Below the pieces are notes generated by a model. It saw only the letters and a list, made by a program, of their open reading frames with translations. It was not told the DNA's origin and made no database searches. From the NCBI RefSeq assembly GCF_000018545.1, contig NC_012587.1:434001-498000 (forward strand): a stretch of DNA of 64,000 nt, read 5' to 3'. Positions 49,093 through 57,122 of the stretch are shown one piece after another. Position numbers and translations under genes: made by a program. Within the stretch, counting starts at the first letter, position 1. The number at the start of each line of letters is the position of its first letter. This DNA is from Sinorhizobium fredii NGR234 (lineage in GTDB: Bacteria; Pseudomonadota; Alphaproteobacteria; Rhizobiales; Rhizobiaceae).

Positions 49093-49405
49093 TAGCGCCA
49101 GCGACGGGCCCCGGCACCATAGATTTGACGGTCAGTCGCTATCGGATTGTTAACCGCCGATTGTCATCGTTCGCTGCAAGGTTCCTTCATCGGCGCCACA
49201 CCCGGGAGAAACAGCCCAGTCGTTGGAAATCTGCGGCAAGCCTCGCGCCTGGTACGCGCGGTGTCGCTCCAAGGCTGCAAGAGTTGAGCACTACAGGAAT
49301 GAGCACGTCGGCCAAGCAGCTACTTCCCCGCCCGGACATCGGTCCCGACCGAAAGGGCGTGCTGCGTTCGGCGCCGGCGCGCGCTCCGGCCGGGAGCGCA
49401 TCGCA

Positions 49406-50746
49406 ATGATTCTCGCCGAGCTTGCCAGCGACCGCCGCGGTCCGGACAGGCTGCCCTTCGTCGATCCGTTGACGGGCCTGGGCAATGCACAGCAATTGCG
49501 ACACAAGGTATGCGAGCTTGCCGCCGAGCGCGCCAGCGATCCCGCCCCGTTCACGATCGGCCTGGCCAATCTCGATGGCTTCAAGCCGATCAACGATCTT
49601 TTCGGGCCGGAGGCAGGCGATCGCATCCTTCGCCAGGTGGCGCAGAGATTGACGGCCTGCGTTCCGGAAGGGGCGACGGTGATCCGCACGGCCGACGACG
49701 AGTTCGCCCTCGTGCTGCCGCTGGTCTTCGAGCGCAAGAGCGCCGAGAAGCTTGGCCAGATGCTGAAGGAAATCCTCTCTGCTCCCTTCGATCTCGGCGA
49801 CCGCACCGTTCGGCTGTCCGCCTCGTTCGGCTTTGCCGTCTATCCCTTTGCCGGTGCCGAATTCGAGGATCTTTTGAAAAGCGCCGACACGGCGCTTTAC
49901 CGTTCGAAACGCCGCGGCCGCGGCCAGATTACGGTCTACTCGCAGGAGATCGCCCAGGAGATGAAGCGGGCGACGCAGCTTGAGCAGGCTTTGCGCAACG
50001 CGATCATCGCTGAAGAGATCGACGTCCACTTCCAGCCGATCGTCGACCTTCGCAACGACGGCGTCGTTGGTTTCGAAGCGCTTGCCAGGTGGTGTGATCC
50101 GGAGTTCGGCTACGTCTCGCCGTCCGTCTTCGTGCCGCTGGCGGAGGAGCGCGGCTTCATCGAGGCGCTTGCCGAAATGCTGCTGCGCAAGGCGGCACAG
50201 ACGGCGCTGGCGTGGCCGAAGGAATTGTTTCTCTCCTTCAACCTGTCGTCTGCGCAATTGATGGACCCGGCGACGAGCGGCCGCCTCCTGGCGATCGTCC
50301 ACCAGGTCGGCCTCGACCCGCGCCGCCTCGAACTGGAGATCACCGAAACCGCTGTGATGGCGGATGCCGATGTGGCCCAGAAGATCGTCTCCGAATTGCG
50401 GGCCGCCGGCGTGCGCGTTTCGCTCGACGATTTCGGCACCGGCCAATCGAGCCTTTGCCGGCTGCGTGATTTCTCCTTCGACAAGGTCAAGATCGACCGC
50501 GCCTTCGTCTCGCGGATTTCAGCCGATCGGGCCTCCGAACATATTGTCAAGGCGATCGTATCAATGTGCGAGGGCCTCGAGCTCGAGGTGGTCGCCGAGG
50601 GCATCGAGGACATTTCCGAAGTGCTGAAGTTGAAAGCGCTCGGCTGCGGCATGGGACAGGGCTACTTCTACGGCAAGCCGGCCGATGCGGTCGCCACCTT
50701 GCGCTATCTCTCGGACCGTCACCGCGAACCCGCTGCGGCGCGCTGA
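49406..50746 (+). CDS. GGDEF-EAL protein with degenerate GGDEF, probable c-di-GMP phosphodiesterase
   Basis: About 446 residues. The GGDEF domain (about residues 15-175) has ADDEF in place of GGDEF and no RxxD site, so cyclase activity is unlikely. The EAL domain (about 195-435) keeps FEALARW, LELEITET, DDFGTGQSSL, DKVKIDRAF and VAEGIED, so it could hydrolyse c-di-GMP. No membrane segment is seen. The ATG at 49406 has GGGAG upstream. An in-frame ATG at 49223 would add 61 unusual residues; a more protein-like N terminus lies in another frame from 49299 (see findings). Confidence 0.85.
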   Translation: MILAELASDRRGPDRLPFVDPLTGLGNAQQLRHKVCELAAERASDPAPFTIGLANLDGFKPINDLFGPEAGDRILRQVAQRLTACVPEGATVIRTADDEFALVLPLVFERKSAEKLGQMLKEILSAPFDLGDRTVRLSASFGFAVYPFAGAEFEDLLKSADTALYRSKRRGRGQITVYSQEIAQEMKRATQLEQALRNAIIAEEIDVHFQPIVDLRNDGVVGFEALARWCDPEFGYVSPSVFVPLAEERGFIEALAEMLLRKAAQTALAWPKELFLSFNLSSAQLMDPATSGRLLAIVHQVGLDPRRLELEITETAVMADADVAQKIVSELRAAGVRVSLDDFGTGQSSLCRLRDFSFDKVKIDRAFVSRISADRASEHIVKAIVSMCEGLELEVVAEGIEDISEVLKLKALGCGMGQGYFYGKPADAVATLRYLSDRHREPAAAR

Positions 50747-50775
50747 CGCTCGCGCGCCCTGCAAGGATAAAATGA

Positions 50776-50799
50776 GAGCGGCGCCATTCGGCGCCGCTC
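50776..50799. terminator. bidirectional terminator hairpin
   Basis: GAGCGGCGCC and GGCGCCGCTC form a perfect 10-base stem around ATTC. It lies 29 bases after the GGDEF-EAL stop and 23 bases past the end of the convergent PRC-barrel gene. On the minus strand TCATTTTATCC follows, giving a T-rich tail. Confidence 0.8.
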
Positions 50800-50822
50800 C
50801 ATTTCGTCGGTCTAGGACTTGC

Positions 50823-51440
50823 CTACTGCTGAGGTGCCGGTTCGGCCGGTGCCGGCGCCGGGGTTGTGCCGGTAGCCGACGTGGTCGATGTGTCAACCGG
50901 CTGCGCCGCGTTGCGTTCGGCCATCAGCTGCGACTTCGTCTTGAATTCCGGCGCGCCCTTCAGGGATTCCGCCGTTTCGGTTGTCGTCAGCTTCAGCGCA
51001 TCAGAGTCGGGCTGCTCGGTGACTTCGATGCTCTCGAACGGCACCGCGACGTTTTTCTCACCGATTCCGAGGAATCCGCCGACGCCGACGACGGCAGCAG
51101 CGACACCGCCTTCCTTCTTGATGATCAGGTCGTTGATCTCGCCGATGCTTTCGTCATTGGCGTTATAAACCGACTGACCGATATAGGTGTTGGCGGAAAT
51201 CTGGTCCTCGGCCTGCTCCGTCAGATAGGAACCGGCTGCCGCCATATCGGTCGACTTGTCTGCCGGTGCCGGCGTCTGTGCCTGGTCAGCCGGGGCCGGA
51301 GCTGCGGGCTCCATGGTCTGTGTTTCGGGAGCCGGGGCGGGAGGTGGTGTAGTGGTTTCCTGCGCGAAGCTCATCGGAGCGACGGCAACGCCCACGAGAA
51401 GCGCGCCGGCGGCAACGGAAGATATAAATTTGTCAGTCAT
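50823..51440 (-). CDS. secreted PRC-barrel domain protein
   Basis: A 205-residue protein with a signal peptide (MTDKFISSVAAGALLVGVAVAPMSFA), a Pro/Ala/Thr-rich linker and one PRC barrel at about residues 80-150 (YIGQSVYNANDESIGEINDLIIKKEGGVAAAVVGVGGFLGIGEKNVAVPFESIEV). A second Pro/Ala-rich tail ends in PAPAEPAPQQ. Such periplasmic PRC-barrel proteins are frequent in Rhizobiales, with no settled role; envelope stress or sorting has been suggested. Start ATG 51440. Confidence 0.87.
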   Translation of the reverse strand: MTDKFISSVAAGALLVGVAVAPMSFAQETTTPPPAPAPETQTMEPAAPAPADQAQTPAPADKSTDMAAAGSYLTEQAEDQISANTYIGQSVYNANDESIGEINDLIIKKEGGVAAAVVGVGGFLGIGEKNVAVPFESIEVTEQPDSDALKLTTTETAESLKGAPEFKTKSQLMAERNAAQPVDTSTTSATGTTPAPAPAEPAPQQ

Positions 51441-51645
51441 ATCAATCTTGCCTTTCGTTGACGTTGTCGGACAAGGCGCAGCCTCGGGACTCCCGATTGC
51501 GCCGCGCCGGTGGTACTCAAGCAACGTCCGGCAGCCGAAACTGTTCCGGAAAAAATCAAAATCTAAAGCTGGTGGTTGTCTTCGCTTCCAAATGGCTGCA
51601 ACCTGGCGATACAAAGGTCGGTTGGCACCTCAGATGAAAAAGAAA

Positions 51646-51673
51646 CGCCGCGCGTCGAAATCGACACGCGGCG
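51646..51673 (-). terminator. intrinsic terminator on the minus strand with no known gene in front
   Basis: CGCCGCGCGTCGA and TCGACACGCGGCG pair with one mismatch around two bases; on the minus strand the stem is followed by TTTCTTTTT. No recognised minus-strand gene ends here, so a small transcript coming from about 51680-51800 is possible. That stretch also has an exact hairpin (GTCAGGTG/CACCTGAC, 51770-51789). Confidence 0.6.
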
Positions 51674-51803
51674 CGATGTATCCTGAAGAACAGTTCTTGA
51701 GTAGCGGGATGCACTCACATACGTTCGCGCCGCCGCTCTAAACCTTTGTTTTTGCCGCATTTGTGCGACGTCAGGTGCCTCCACCTGACTGCAAAATGCT
51801 CTG

Positions 51804-51911
51804 GATCACGATGATTTTAGGTCGGATCGACTCAAAATCATGAACGTGATCGATTCCAATAGGAGCGGGATGCGGGCGGAAAACCACACACACTTTTCCT
51901 CATCCCGCTCT
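51804..51911. repeat. second repeat type (R2), stand-alone copy
   Basis: It aligns along its full length with 3951-4061: GATCACG, then ATTTTAGGTCG with an imperfect mirror, CGTGATCGATTC, and the final palindrome GAGCGGGATG ... CATCCCGCTC. The last bases overlap the stop codon of the dehydratase gene on the opposite strand. The 51441-51803 gap otherwise holds only the hairpins noted. Confidence 0.8.
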
Positions 51912-53634
51912 AGTGGCTTTCGCGATGCACCTCGCTACCGCTGTTGCCAACGAGGAAATCGAGATCGGCACCCTTGTCGGCCTGCAGCACGGTGTCGTGA
52001 TAGAGCTTGTAATAGCCGCGCTGCCATTTCTGCTCCGGCGGCTGCCAGGCTGCCATGCGGTTTGCGAACTCCTCCTCGCTGATCAGGAGGTTCAATTCGC
52101 CCTTCATGGAGTCGAGCCGGATGCGGTCGCCGGTCTTGACGATCGCCAGCGGGCCACCCGCATTGGCTTCGGGGCTGACATGCAGAACGACGGTGCCGAA
52201 AGCGGTGCCGGACATCCGCGCATCCGAGATGCGCACCATGTCGCGAACACCCTTTTCCACGAGACGGCGCGGGATCGGCATGTTGCCGACCTCGGCCATG
52301 CCGGGATAGCCCTTCGGGCCGCAACCCTTCAGCACGAGGATCGTATCCTCGGTGACCGGCAGGTCCGGATCGTCGATCTTCGCCTTGAGGTCCTCGATCG
52401 TCTCGAAGACATAGGCCGGCCCTTCATGGGCAAGCAGGTGCTCGCTTGCCGCCGACGGTTTGATCACCGCGCCGTTCGGCGCCAGATTGCCCTTCAGCAC
52501 CCGGATGCCGGCGGCGGCGCGGAGCGGATTGTCGAGCGGACGGATGACGTCGTCGTTGTAGACCTCGGCCCCTTCCCAATATTTGCTGATCGGCACGCCG
52601 AACACCGTCGGCGCGTCGGCATGCATCAGGTGCTGGATGCGGTTCATCACCGCCGGCAGGCCGCCCGCATAGGCGAGGTCTTCGATCAGGTACTTGCCGG
52701 ACGGCATGCAGTTGACGATGCAGGGCACCTGGCCGCCGACGCGGTCGAAATCCTCGAGACAGAGATCGACACCGGCGCGTCCGGCAATCGCCAGGAGATG
52801 GACGACGGCGTTGGTCGAGCCGCCGACGGCGGCATTGGCGATGATGCCGTTCTCGAAGTTCTTTCGCGTCAGGACTTTCGACAGCCTCAAGTCCTCGTGC
52901 ACCATGTCGACGATCCGCTTGCCGGTCATGTGCGCCAGCGCCATGCGGCGCGCATCGACGGCCGGCAGCGCCGCATTGGTCGGCAGCGATAGGCCCATCG
53001 CCTCGACTACAGAGGCCATGGTGGTTGCCGTGCCCATCGTCATGCACACGCCCGGCGAGCGCGACATGCCGCTTTCGGCGGCCATGAATTCCTGCAGGCT
53101 CATTTCGCCGGCACGCACGGCTTCCGAGAACTTCCACACATCGGTACCCGAACCGATGTCCTTGCCCTTCCATTTGCCGTTGAGCATCGGACCGGAGGAG
53201 ACGACGATCGTCGGCAGGTCGACGGAGGCCGCGCCCATCAACTGGCCCGGCGTCGTCTTGTCGCAGCCGCCGAGCAGCACCACGCCGTCGATGCCGTAGG
53301 CGCGGATTGCCTCTTCGACGTCCATCGCCAGGAGATTGCGGAACAGCATGGCGGTCGGCCGCATCTGCGTTTCGCCGAGCGACGAGACGGGAAATTCGAC
53401 CGGGAAGCCGCCGGCCTCCCACACGCCGCGTTTGACGCCCTCTGCAAGAATGCGCAGGTGGCTGTTGCACGGCGTCAGCTCCGACCAGGTGTTGCAGATG
53501 CCGATGATCGGCCGGCCATCGAAGACATGGTCCGGAAAGCCCTGGTTTTTCATCCAGGACCGGTGAATGAAGCCGTCCTTGTGGGTGCCGCCGTACCAGT
53601 GTCGGCTTCTCAGTTCTTTCTTCTTATCGCTCAT
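51910..53634 (-). CDS. IlvD/Edd-family sugar acid dehydratase (L-arabinonate / D-galactonate dehydratase)
   Basis: A 574-residue enzyme that removes water from a sugar acid to give a 2-keto-3-deoxy acid. Cys 56 (ELTPCNSH), Cys 124 (LLGGCDKTTPG) and Cys 197 (RSPGVCMTMG) are the iron-sulfur ligands of the family; SDARMSGTAFGTVVLHVSPEA is the active-site stretch. It reads almost like the characterised Rhizobium leguminosarum L-arabinonate dehydratase, which also takes D-galactonate. It ends the operon with lactonase, dgoA, dgoK and SDR. AAGGGAG precedes the ATG. The stop TAG lies in the R2 repeat. Confidence 0.92.
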   Translation of the reverse strand: MSDKKKELRSRHWYGGTHKDGFIHRSWMKNQGFPDHVFDGRPIIGICNTWSELTPCNSHLRILAEGVKRGVWEAGGFPVEFPVSSLGETQMRPTAMLFRNLLAMDVEEAIRAYGIDGVVLLGGCDKTTPGQLMGAASVDLPTIVVSSGPMLNGKWKGKDIGSGTDVWKFSEAVRAGEMSLQEFMAAESGMSRSPGVCMTMGTATTMASVVEAMGLSLPTNAALPAVDARRMALAHMTGKRIVDMVHEDLRLSKVLTRKNFENGIIANAAVGGSTNAVVHLLAIAGRAGVDLCLEDFDRVGGQVPCIVNCMPSGKYLIEDLAYAGGLPAVMNRIQHLMHADAPTVFGVPISKYWEGAEVYNDDVIRPLDNPLRAAAGIRVLKGNLAPNGAVIKPSAASEHLLAHEGPAYVFETIEDLKAKIDDPDLPVTEDTILVLKGCGPKGYPGMAEVGNMPIPRRLVEKGVRDMVRISDARMSGTAFGTVVLHVSPEANAGGPLAIVKTGDRIRLDSMKGELNLLISEEEFANRMAAWQPPEQKWQRGYYKLYHDTVLQADKGADLDFLVGNSGSEVHRESH

Positions 53635-53760
53635 CCGAGCACTCCCTTTCGATGCGCGATTCACCGCATGAATTAATTGTATGACTTTTTCTCGGCGCCG
53701 CCAGCATTTGTTCTGATTTGGGTCCGAAAGAGAGGCCGATCTCCGCCAGCGGTCCTGGCA

Positions 53761-54645
53761 CTAGAGCTGGAACGCCGGCTCGAAGCGGCCCTTGACTTCA
53801 ATGCCGAGCTCGAAGGTCTTGCCGGCGTTCGGGTCGGCCGAGCGTGCCGCGTCGTCGAGATCCTGCCATGCCGAGGTGACCAGCAGCCGGTCCGCTTTCG
53901 TGCCGATGAAGGCCGGGCAACTCGGCTGCGTCGCCGGCACGGCGTAGCGGGCCACCTTTCGGCCGTCGGGCTTGTACACCTCGACGGCGCCGGCACCCCA
54001 GCGGGAATTCCAGATCAAGCCATCGGCATCGCAGACCGAGCCGTCGATCCCGCCCGGTGCGGCGCTCTCGTCGGAAAGAACGGCCGGATCGCCGGTCGGC
54101 AGCCCGGTGGCCGGATCGATCGAGACGCGCATCAGGTGATTGACGTCCGTGTCGGTGAAATAGGCGGTGGCGCCATCCGGCGAAAAGCAGATGCCGTTCG
54201 GGATGGTGATATTGCCGTAGAGCTTCGTTACCCGGTTGCCGGCGACGTGGTAGATCGCGCCCGCGTGCTTCTCGGCCCTGCGCCCCATGGTGCCGATCCA
54301 GAGTGAGCCCGAGGCATGGACGCGCCCGTCATTGGAGCGGTTGCCCGGCTTGTCTTCGAGCGCCGCGAAGGGGCTGAGCTCGAAGCTTGCCGTGTCGCGC
54401 ACGAAGAGCCCCTGGTCCGAGGCGATCAATTGCAGGCCGGGATCGATGGTGGCGAGCACGCTGCCGAGAAAGGGCAGCGGGTGAATCGTCTTGCGTCCGC
54501 TGTCGAGATGAAGCTCGTGCAGTTCCTGCCCTTTGATGTTGAACCACCAGGCGGTGTCGGTCGCGGGGTCATAGGTCGGGCCTTCACCGAGTTCGGACGC
54601 GAAGTCGCAAACGATGCGACCGGAAAAGGGAACAAGGTCGGTCAT
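53761..54645 (-). CDS. SMP-30/gluconolactonase family sugar lactonase
   Basis: A 294-residue six-bladed beta-propeller with the divalent-metal residues of the SMP-30 family: the Glu in ELGEGPTYDP, the Asn in the NRSNDGRVHASGSLWIGTM stretch, NGICFSPDGATAYFTDT and the Asp in GSVCDADGLIWNSRWGAG. It should open galactono- or arabino-lactone to the acid. The ATG overlaps the dgoA stop by four bases (ATGA), so the two are coupled. No signal peptide. Confidence 0.9.
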   Translation of the reverse strand: MTDLVPFSGRIVCDFASELGEGPTYDPATDTAWWFNIKGQELHELHLDSGRKTIHPLPFLGSVLATIDPGLQLIASDQGLFVRDTASFELSPFAALEDKPGNRSNDGRVHASGSLWIGTMGRRAEKHAGAIYHVAGNRVTKLYGNITIPNGICFSPDGATAYFTDTDVNHLMRVSIDPATGLPTGDPAVLSDESAAPGGIDGSVCDADGLIWNSRWGAGAVEVYKPDGRKVARYAVPATQPSCPAFIGTKADRLLVTSAWQDLDDAARSADPNAGKTFELGIEVKGRFEPAFQL

Positions 54646-55283
54646 CGCGGGCCTCCATAGACGGCGTCATAGGCCGCGAGCGTGGCCACCGCCCGCTGCC
54701 TGACATCCGCGGCGCTCATCCCCGGCTTGTAGAGGCTCGAGCCGAGCCCGAAGCTGCGGACGCCGATCTTGGCGTAATCGCCGAAATTGGTTTCCGAAAC
54801 GCCGCCGACGGCGGCGATCTCCAAATCGCCCGGAAGCACGGCCCGAATGGCACCAATGCCGGACGGGCCGAGGACGCTCGCCGGGAAGAATTTCAGTCCG
54901 CTCGCGCCCGCCGCGGCGGCCGCGAGTGCTTCCGTCGGCGTGAAGACGCCGGGCATCGTCACCATGCCCTTGGCCGCGGCAAGCCGAATGACCGACGGCT
55001 CGACATTGGGGCTGACCATGAGGCGCCCGCCGACGTCGTCGAGCTGCTCAACCTGCTCCGTCGTCAGCACCGTGCCGGCGCCGATGAGGCAATGGCCCGG
55101 CGCCATCTTCACCGCGGTTTCGATGGAGCGGAACGGGTCGGGCGAGTTCAACGGAATCTCGATCGCCGTGAAGCCTGCCTCGATCAAGGCGCCGACGACG
55201 CTCCCGGTCTCTTCTGGCTTCAGGCCGCGCAGAATCGCGATCAGCGGATATTTCATCGGTGGCAAGGGGATGCGGTTCATCAT
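54642..55283 (-). CDS. dgoA: 2-dehydro-3-deoxy-6-phosphogalactonate aldolase
   Basis: A 213-residue class I aldolase that splits KDPGal into pyruvate and glyceraldehyde-3-phosphate. It belongs to the KDPG/KHG family: PLIAILRGLKPEE, the catalytic Glu in AIEIPLNSPDP, LIGAGTVLTTEQVEQL and the Schiff-base Lys in GASGLKFFPAS, with GGVSETNFGDY. It starts nine bases after the dgoK stop and overlaps the lactonase start, as the third gene of the operon. Confidence 0.93.
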   Translation of the reverse strand: MMNRIPLPPMKYPLIAILRGLKPEETGSVVGALIEAGFTAIEIPLNSPDPFRSIETAVKMAPGHCLIGAGTVLTTEQVEQLDDVGGRLMVSPNVEPSVIRLAAAKGMVTMPGVFTPTEALAAAAAGASGLKFFPASVLGPSGIGAIRAVLPGDLEIAAVGGVSETNFGDYAKIGVRSFGLGSSLYKPGMSAADVRQRAVATLAAYDAVYGGPR

Positions 55284-55292
55284 CTTCTTCCG

Positions 55293-56210
55293 TCAAAGGG
55301 GCCAAATGGCTTGGGCAGCGGCCGAAAGGCCGGCCCGCACCGCCTCGTCGGCGTCGACAAGCCGGACTGCGATCCCCTGGCTTTCGAGCGCCGAGCGATA
55401 GAGCGCACCAAGCCTGCCGGAGCCGACGAGGCAGATGCCGTCTACCGAGCCCGCCGATGCCAGCGCTCCGGCAATCTCCAGGCCGATCAGCGTTCCGGAC
55501 AGGCGAGCCTTGGCGTCGGCGGCGCTCAGGCCGTGGAGCAACTGTCCGGCCCGGACGGAGAACAGGAGGTTGGTCGCCAGCGCCGGATTTTCCCGCGCCC
55601 GCGTGACCGCATCGGCAAAGGCCGCGCTGTCGGCGGCAATGGCATCTGCCTCCGCCACGGCATGGCTGAGAATCGTATGCTTCGAGATGGCGTCGAACAA
55701 TTCGCCGGTCATGAAAGTCGAAAAGCCGTCGACCGTTTGTCCGGAAAGCCGGACCCACTTGCTGTGGGTGCCCGGCATGCACACGAGGTGCCGGCCGTGA
55801 TCGAGCATGCCGGCGGCGCCGAGCAGTTGCGTCTCCTCGCCGCGCATGACATCCGGGTGCCGGCCGTCTCGCTGGGCCAGCCCCGGCAGGATGCGGATGT
55901 CGCGATCCACGTCCGGAACGGCGATCGCATGTCCCGCGATGGCGCCAAGCGCTGCCGGCGTTTCCAGATATCCGGCTTCTTTCCAGCCCTGGCGGGCGCC
56001 CGCCATGCCGCAGATGATGATCGGCAAGTGGGCCGGTGCCGAAACGGCGGCCAGATGGCTGTCGAGGACGGCGTGAAAGCCGGTTCTTGCCGCGGTCGTC
56101 ATGCCTTCCGCGCTGCGGCGCTCGGCGAGCGCTGCCCCGTCTTCTCCGATGAGCCACAAGCGGAAGCTCGAGGTCCCCCAGTCCACCGCGGCATAGTAGC
56201 CTGCCGTCAT
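55293..56210 (-). CDS. dgoK: 2-dehydro-3-deoxygalactonokinase
   Basis: A 305-residue sugar-acid kinase that phosphorylates 2-keto-3-deoxygalactonate. AVDWGTSSFRLWLIG is the phosphate-binding loop of the DgoK family; ICGMAGARQGW, GEETQLLGA, CMPGTHSKWV and GSGRLGALY follow in family order. The ATG overlaps the last base of the SDR stop (TGATG). It is cytoplasmic and the second gene of the operon. In S. meliloti this locus is known as the De Ley-Doudoroff galactose pathway. Confidence 0.93.
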   Translation of the reverse strand: MTAGYYAAVDWGTSSFRLWLIGEDGAALAERRSAEGMTTAARTGFHAVLDSHLAAVSAPAHLPIIICGMAGARQGWKEAGYLETPAALGAIAGHAIAVPDVDRDIRILPGLAQRDGRHPDVMRGEETQLLGAAGMLDHGRHLVCMPGTHSKWVRLSGQTVDGFSTFMTGELFDAISKHTILSHAVAEADAIAADSAAFADAVTRARENPALATNLLFSVRAGQLLHGLSAADAKARLSGTLIGLEIAGALASAGSVDGICLVGSGRLGALYRSALESQGIAVRLVDADEAVRAGLSAAAQAIWPL

Positions 56211-56980
56211 CAAAACACCCCTCCATCGATGATCATGGTCTGCGCCGTCATTGCTCCCGAACAATCCGACGCCAGAAAGAGGCAGGGGCCGACGAGATCT
56301 TCGGCAACCAGCATCCGCTTCAGGCACTGCCTGTTCTGCATCCCGGCGATCGTTTCCTCCGTCAGCCAGAGCCGCCTCTGCCGTTCGGTGACGATCATGC
56401 CGGGCAGGATGGCATTGACGCGGATATTGTCCGGCCCGAGCTTTCCGGCGAGCGACTTGGTAAGGCCGATGATACCTGCCTTTGCCGTTGCGTAGGCAGG
56501 TATTTCGGGCATGTTCAGCTTGAAGGCGATCGACGAGAAATTGATGATCGACCCGCCGCCCGCCTGTCGCATATGCGGCGCGACCGCCTGGGAGAGGAAG
56601 AAGAAATGCCTGAGATTGACCGCCAGGCTATCGTCCCAGCTTTCCTTGGTCACCGCCTCGAGGGGCTGCCGGTCGTCCCGTGCGGCATTGTTGACGAGCA
56701 CGCCAATCGGCCCGAGCGCCGCGACGGCCGCATCCGCGGCGTTTTTTGCCTGCTCGACGTCCGCGAGATCGGCGTGAATGAATTCGGGCCTTTGCCCCGT
56801 TTCGGCGGCAAGCTTGTCCGCGAGCGTCCGGCTTGAGTCCTCGGCAATATCGATGAAGGCAACGCGCGCCCCCTGTCGCAGAAAGCCCTCGACCAGAGCG
56901 GCGCCGATGCCGGATCCGCCGCCGCTCACCAGCACGCCGCGATCACGCAAGTCGGGAAACTGACTGCTTGGCGGCGTCAT
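56210..56980 (-). CDS. short-chain dehydrogenase, probable galactose/arabinose 1-dehydrogenase
   Basis: A 256-residue SDR. GVLVSGGGSGIGAALVEGF binds the nicotinamide cofactor, LVNNAA follows, and the catalytic set is Ser in NFSSIAF and Tyr/Lys in YATAKAG. Its place at the head of an operon for lactonase, dehydratase, DgoK and DgoA points to sugar oxidation to the lactone, but substrate choice cannot be read from SDR sequence. AAGGAG lies ten bases before the ATG at 56980. The divergent IclR gene shares the 142-base promoter region. Confidence 0.88.
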   Translation of the reverse strand: MTPPSSQFPDLRDRGVLVSGGGSGIGAALVEGFLRQGARVAFIDIAEDSSRTLADKLAAETGQRPEFIHADLADVEQAKNAADAAVAALGPIGVLVNNAARDDRQPLEAVTKESWDDSLAVNLRHFFFLSQAVAPHMRQAGGGSIINFSSIAFKLNMPEIPAYATAKAGIIGLTKSLAGKLGPDNIRVNAILPGMIVTERQRRLWLTEETIAGMQNRQCLKRMLVAEDLVGPCLFLASDCSGAMTAQTMIIDGGVF

Positions 56981-57016
56981 CAAGCGGATTCTCCTTGAAT
57001 ATAGACAGGTTTTGAG

Positions 57017-57051
57017 TTCCATTATTTGGAACAGAGTTTTATTTTCTGGAA
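57017..57051. promoter_or_regulatory. candidate IclR operator between the sugar-acid operon and its regulator
   Basis: TTCCA-TTATT-TGGAA (57017-57031) is a perfect short palindrome, and TTCTGGAA (57044-57051) repeats one arm 20 bases on. The site is in the 142-base AT-rich gap between the divergent SDR and IclR genes, which is where an IclR-type regulator usually binds. No binding is shown. Confidence 0.45.
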
Positions 57052-57122
57052 TTATCGCGCCACGGCTTTTATCCTGTCAAGGTGGCAAGCGCGCGAAAGC
57101 TGATGAAGTGGAGCGTACGAAC

